A DNA stretch of 64,000 nt from Mesorhizobium sp. LHD-90. Its GTDB lineage: Bacteria > Pseudomonadota > Alphaproteobacteria > Rhizobiales > Rhizobiaceae. Below are positions 63,168 through 64,000 of the stretch, in pieces; within the stretch, counting starts at the first letter, position 1; the number at the start of each line of letters is the position of its first letter. The stretch is from the NCBI RefSeq assembly GCF_030929505.1, contig NZ_JAVFVV010000003.1:62001-126000 (forward strand). The letters run 5' to 3'. The position numbers and the translations under genes were made by a program. The notes under the pieces were generated by a model. It worked only from the letters and a program-made list of their open reading frames with translations, searched no databases and was not told where the DNA came from.

Positions 63168-63509
63168 GTGCCCTCGCTCAGCCTGCGCATAAACCTCGAC
63201 CCGGACGGGCGCATCGGCCCCGGCAAGATCGAGCTTCTGGAACATATCGCCGCGTTCGGCTCGATATCGGCGGCGGCGCGGCGCATGGACATGTCCTATA
63301 AACACGCCTGGGACCTGGTTGAGGAGTTGAACCAGTTGTTCGGCAAGCCTGTGGTGGCGGCGCAGACCGGTGGCAAGAAGGGTGGCGGCGCCCAGCTCAC
63401 GCCAGTGGGATTGGCGGTCGTGGCGCGTTTTCGCGCTATCGAGCGGGCAGCGTATGAGGCTGCCGGGCCGCATATGGAGGCGTTGCAGCGCGAGATCGAC
63501 GCGGCGTGA
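63168..63509 (+). CDS. ModE-like N-terminal winged-helix regulator
   Basis: A 113-aa protein consisting only of the ModE N-terminal LysR-like winged helix: KIELLEHIAAFGSISAAARR, MDMSYKHAWDLVEELNQLFG, and KGGGAQLTPVGLAVVARFRA. No molybdate-binding C-terminal domain is present, as in single-domain ModE-like proteins. The start is GTG, nine bases after the SDR stop. A link to molybdenum is from family only. Confidence 0.88.
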   Translation: MPSLSLRINLDPDGRIGPGKIELLEHIAAFGSISAAARRMDMSYKHAWDLVEELNQLFGKPVVAAQTGGKKGGGAQLTPVGLAVVARFRAIERAAYEAAGPHMEALQREIDAA

Positions 63510-63627
63510 TGCACCGTCACCAGCACCCCGGAAAGGCCATAGGCTGTTATATCAAGGAATGCAAAAAAGCCTTGCCGGCATGAGGCCGGGTACATGCCGA
63601 GGGCCTTACCGTTTGATAGGATCAATC

Positions 63628-64000
63628 ATGACAGCTCCCATCTACGACATCCCGGTCACACGCGCCGACGGCACGGCAACGACACTTTCGGACTATGCCG
63701 GAAAGGTGCTGCTGGTGGTCAACGTCGCCTCGAAATGCGGGTTCACCAAGCAGTATGACGGCCTGGAGGCGCTCTACCGCTCGCACCGGGATCGCGGCTT
63801 CACTGTGCTCGGGTTTCCCTCCAACGACTTTGCCGGCCAGGAGCCCGGCACGGATGACGAGATCCAGGAGTTCTGCCGCCTGACCTACGGCGTCGACTTT
63901 CCGGTATTCGCCAAGATCACGGTGAAGGGACCGGAAAAACATCCGCTGTACAGGCTGCTCACCGAGGCAGAGCCGCAGGCCTCGTTCAAGCCCGGAAGCA
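63628..64000 (+). CDS. glutathione peroxidase, 3' end outside window
   Basis: The first 124 codons of a thioredoxin-fold peroxidase. NVASKCGFTKQYDGLEALYR places the peroxidatic Cys at 37 (Cys, not Sec), and VLGFPSNDFAGQEPGTDDEI is the conserved FPcNqF-like loop in variant form (Ser for Cys). The rest lies beyond the window. It reduces organic hydroperoxides, usually with thioredoxin in bacteria. Confidence 0.94.
   Translation, partial: MTAPIYDIPVTRADGTATTLSDYAGKVLLVVNVASKCGFTKQYDGLEALYRSHRDRGFTVLGFPSNDFAGQEPGTDDEIQEFCRLTYGVDFPVFAKITVKGPEKHPLYRLLTEAEPQASFKPGS

Overview
The window looks like chromosome from an alphaproteobacterium of the order Rhizobiales, most likely close to Mesorhizobium or another Phyllobacteriaceae. 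The reasons are high GC, the rph / rdgB / hemW block divergent from hrcA, an Lrp-arginase-ornithine cyclodeaminase unit, an Irr-type (ICE) motif, and many intergenic palindromes of a kind common in that group. This is inference from gene content; no rRNA or tRNA was seen.

Layout. (1) 1-17,315 is a large aromatic-catabolism cluster. It holds a LysR regulator, two hydroxyquinol-type intradiol dioxygenases, a PcpA/LinE/MhqO-type ring-cleaving dioxygenase, an MhqD-like esterase, maleylacetate reductase, a five-gene branched-chain-type ABC importer, a TfdB-like flavin monooxygenase, a 3-oxoadipate thiolase and CoA-transferase, and an IclR regulator. Together they describe import of a phenolic compound, ring hydroxylation, cleavage to maleylacetate, reduction to 3-oxoadipate, and thiolysis to succinyl-CoA and acetyl-CoA. 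(2) 17,490-23,053 holds a metallo-beta-lactamase-fold hydrolase, a periplasmic copper-chaperone pair, the Lrp / arginase / ornithine cyclodeaminase unit, and an orphan HExxH protein. (3) 23,319-30,587 holds gyrB, a 950-bp gene-free stretch with palindromes, a cytochrome P450, a RES-Xre toxin-antitoxin pair, and yraN-rsmI. (4) 30,696-37,641 holds an EamA exporter, a HEPN-like two-gene module, hemW, rdgB, a VOC protein, rph, hrcA, and a YceI protein; its cytochrome b561 partner follows to 38,236. (5) 38,484-51,152 is a mixed accessory stretch: LysE exporter, cysK, GST, an isolated hydratase, an ECF sigma / YciI pair, a TAXI-TRAP importer with DUF1850, several small genes, and what looks like a truncated mbfA under an Irr-like box. 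(6) 51,153-63,158 is a complete hexuronate regulon: KdgF, KduD, KduI, FadR-type regulator, DctMQP TRAP importer and UxaC on the minus strand, divergent from UxuB, UxuA, a Gfo/Idh/MocA protein and an SDR. The two arms share a long inverted repeat at 58,441-58,475. The window ends with a ModE-like regulator and a partial glutathione peroxidase.

Twelve intergenic palindromic elements are dispersed through the window, three of them inside the aromatic ABC-transporter operon. The least explained items are the HEPN-like pair (31,398-32,263), the HExxH orphan (22,040-23,053), the mbfA remnant with its ICE-like motif, and the unknown entry substrate of the aromatic cluster.
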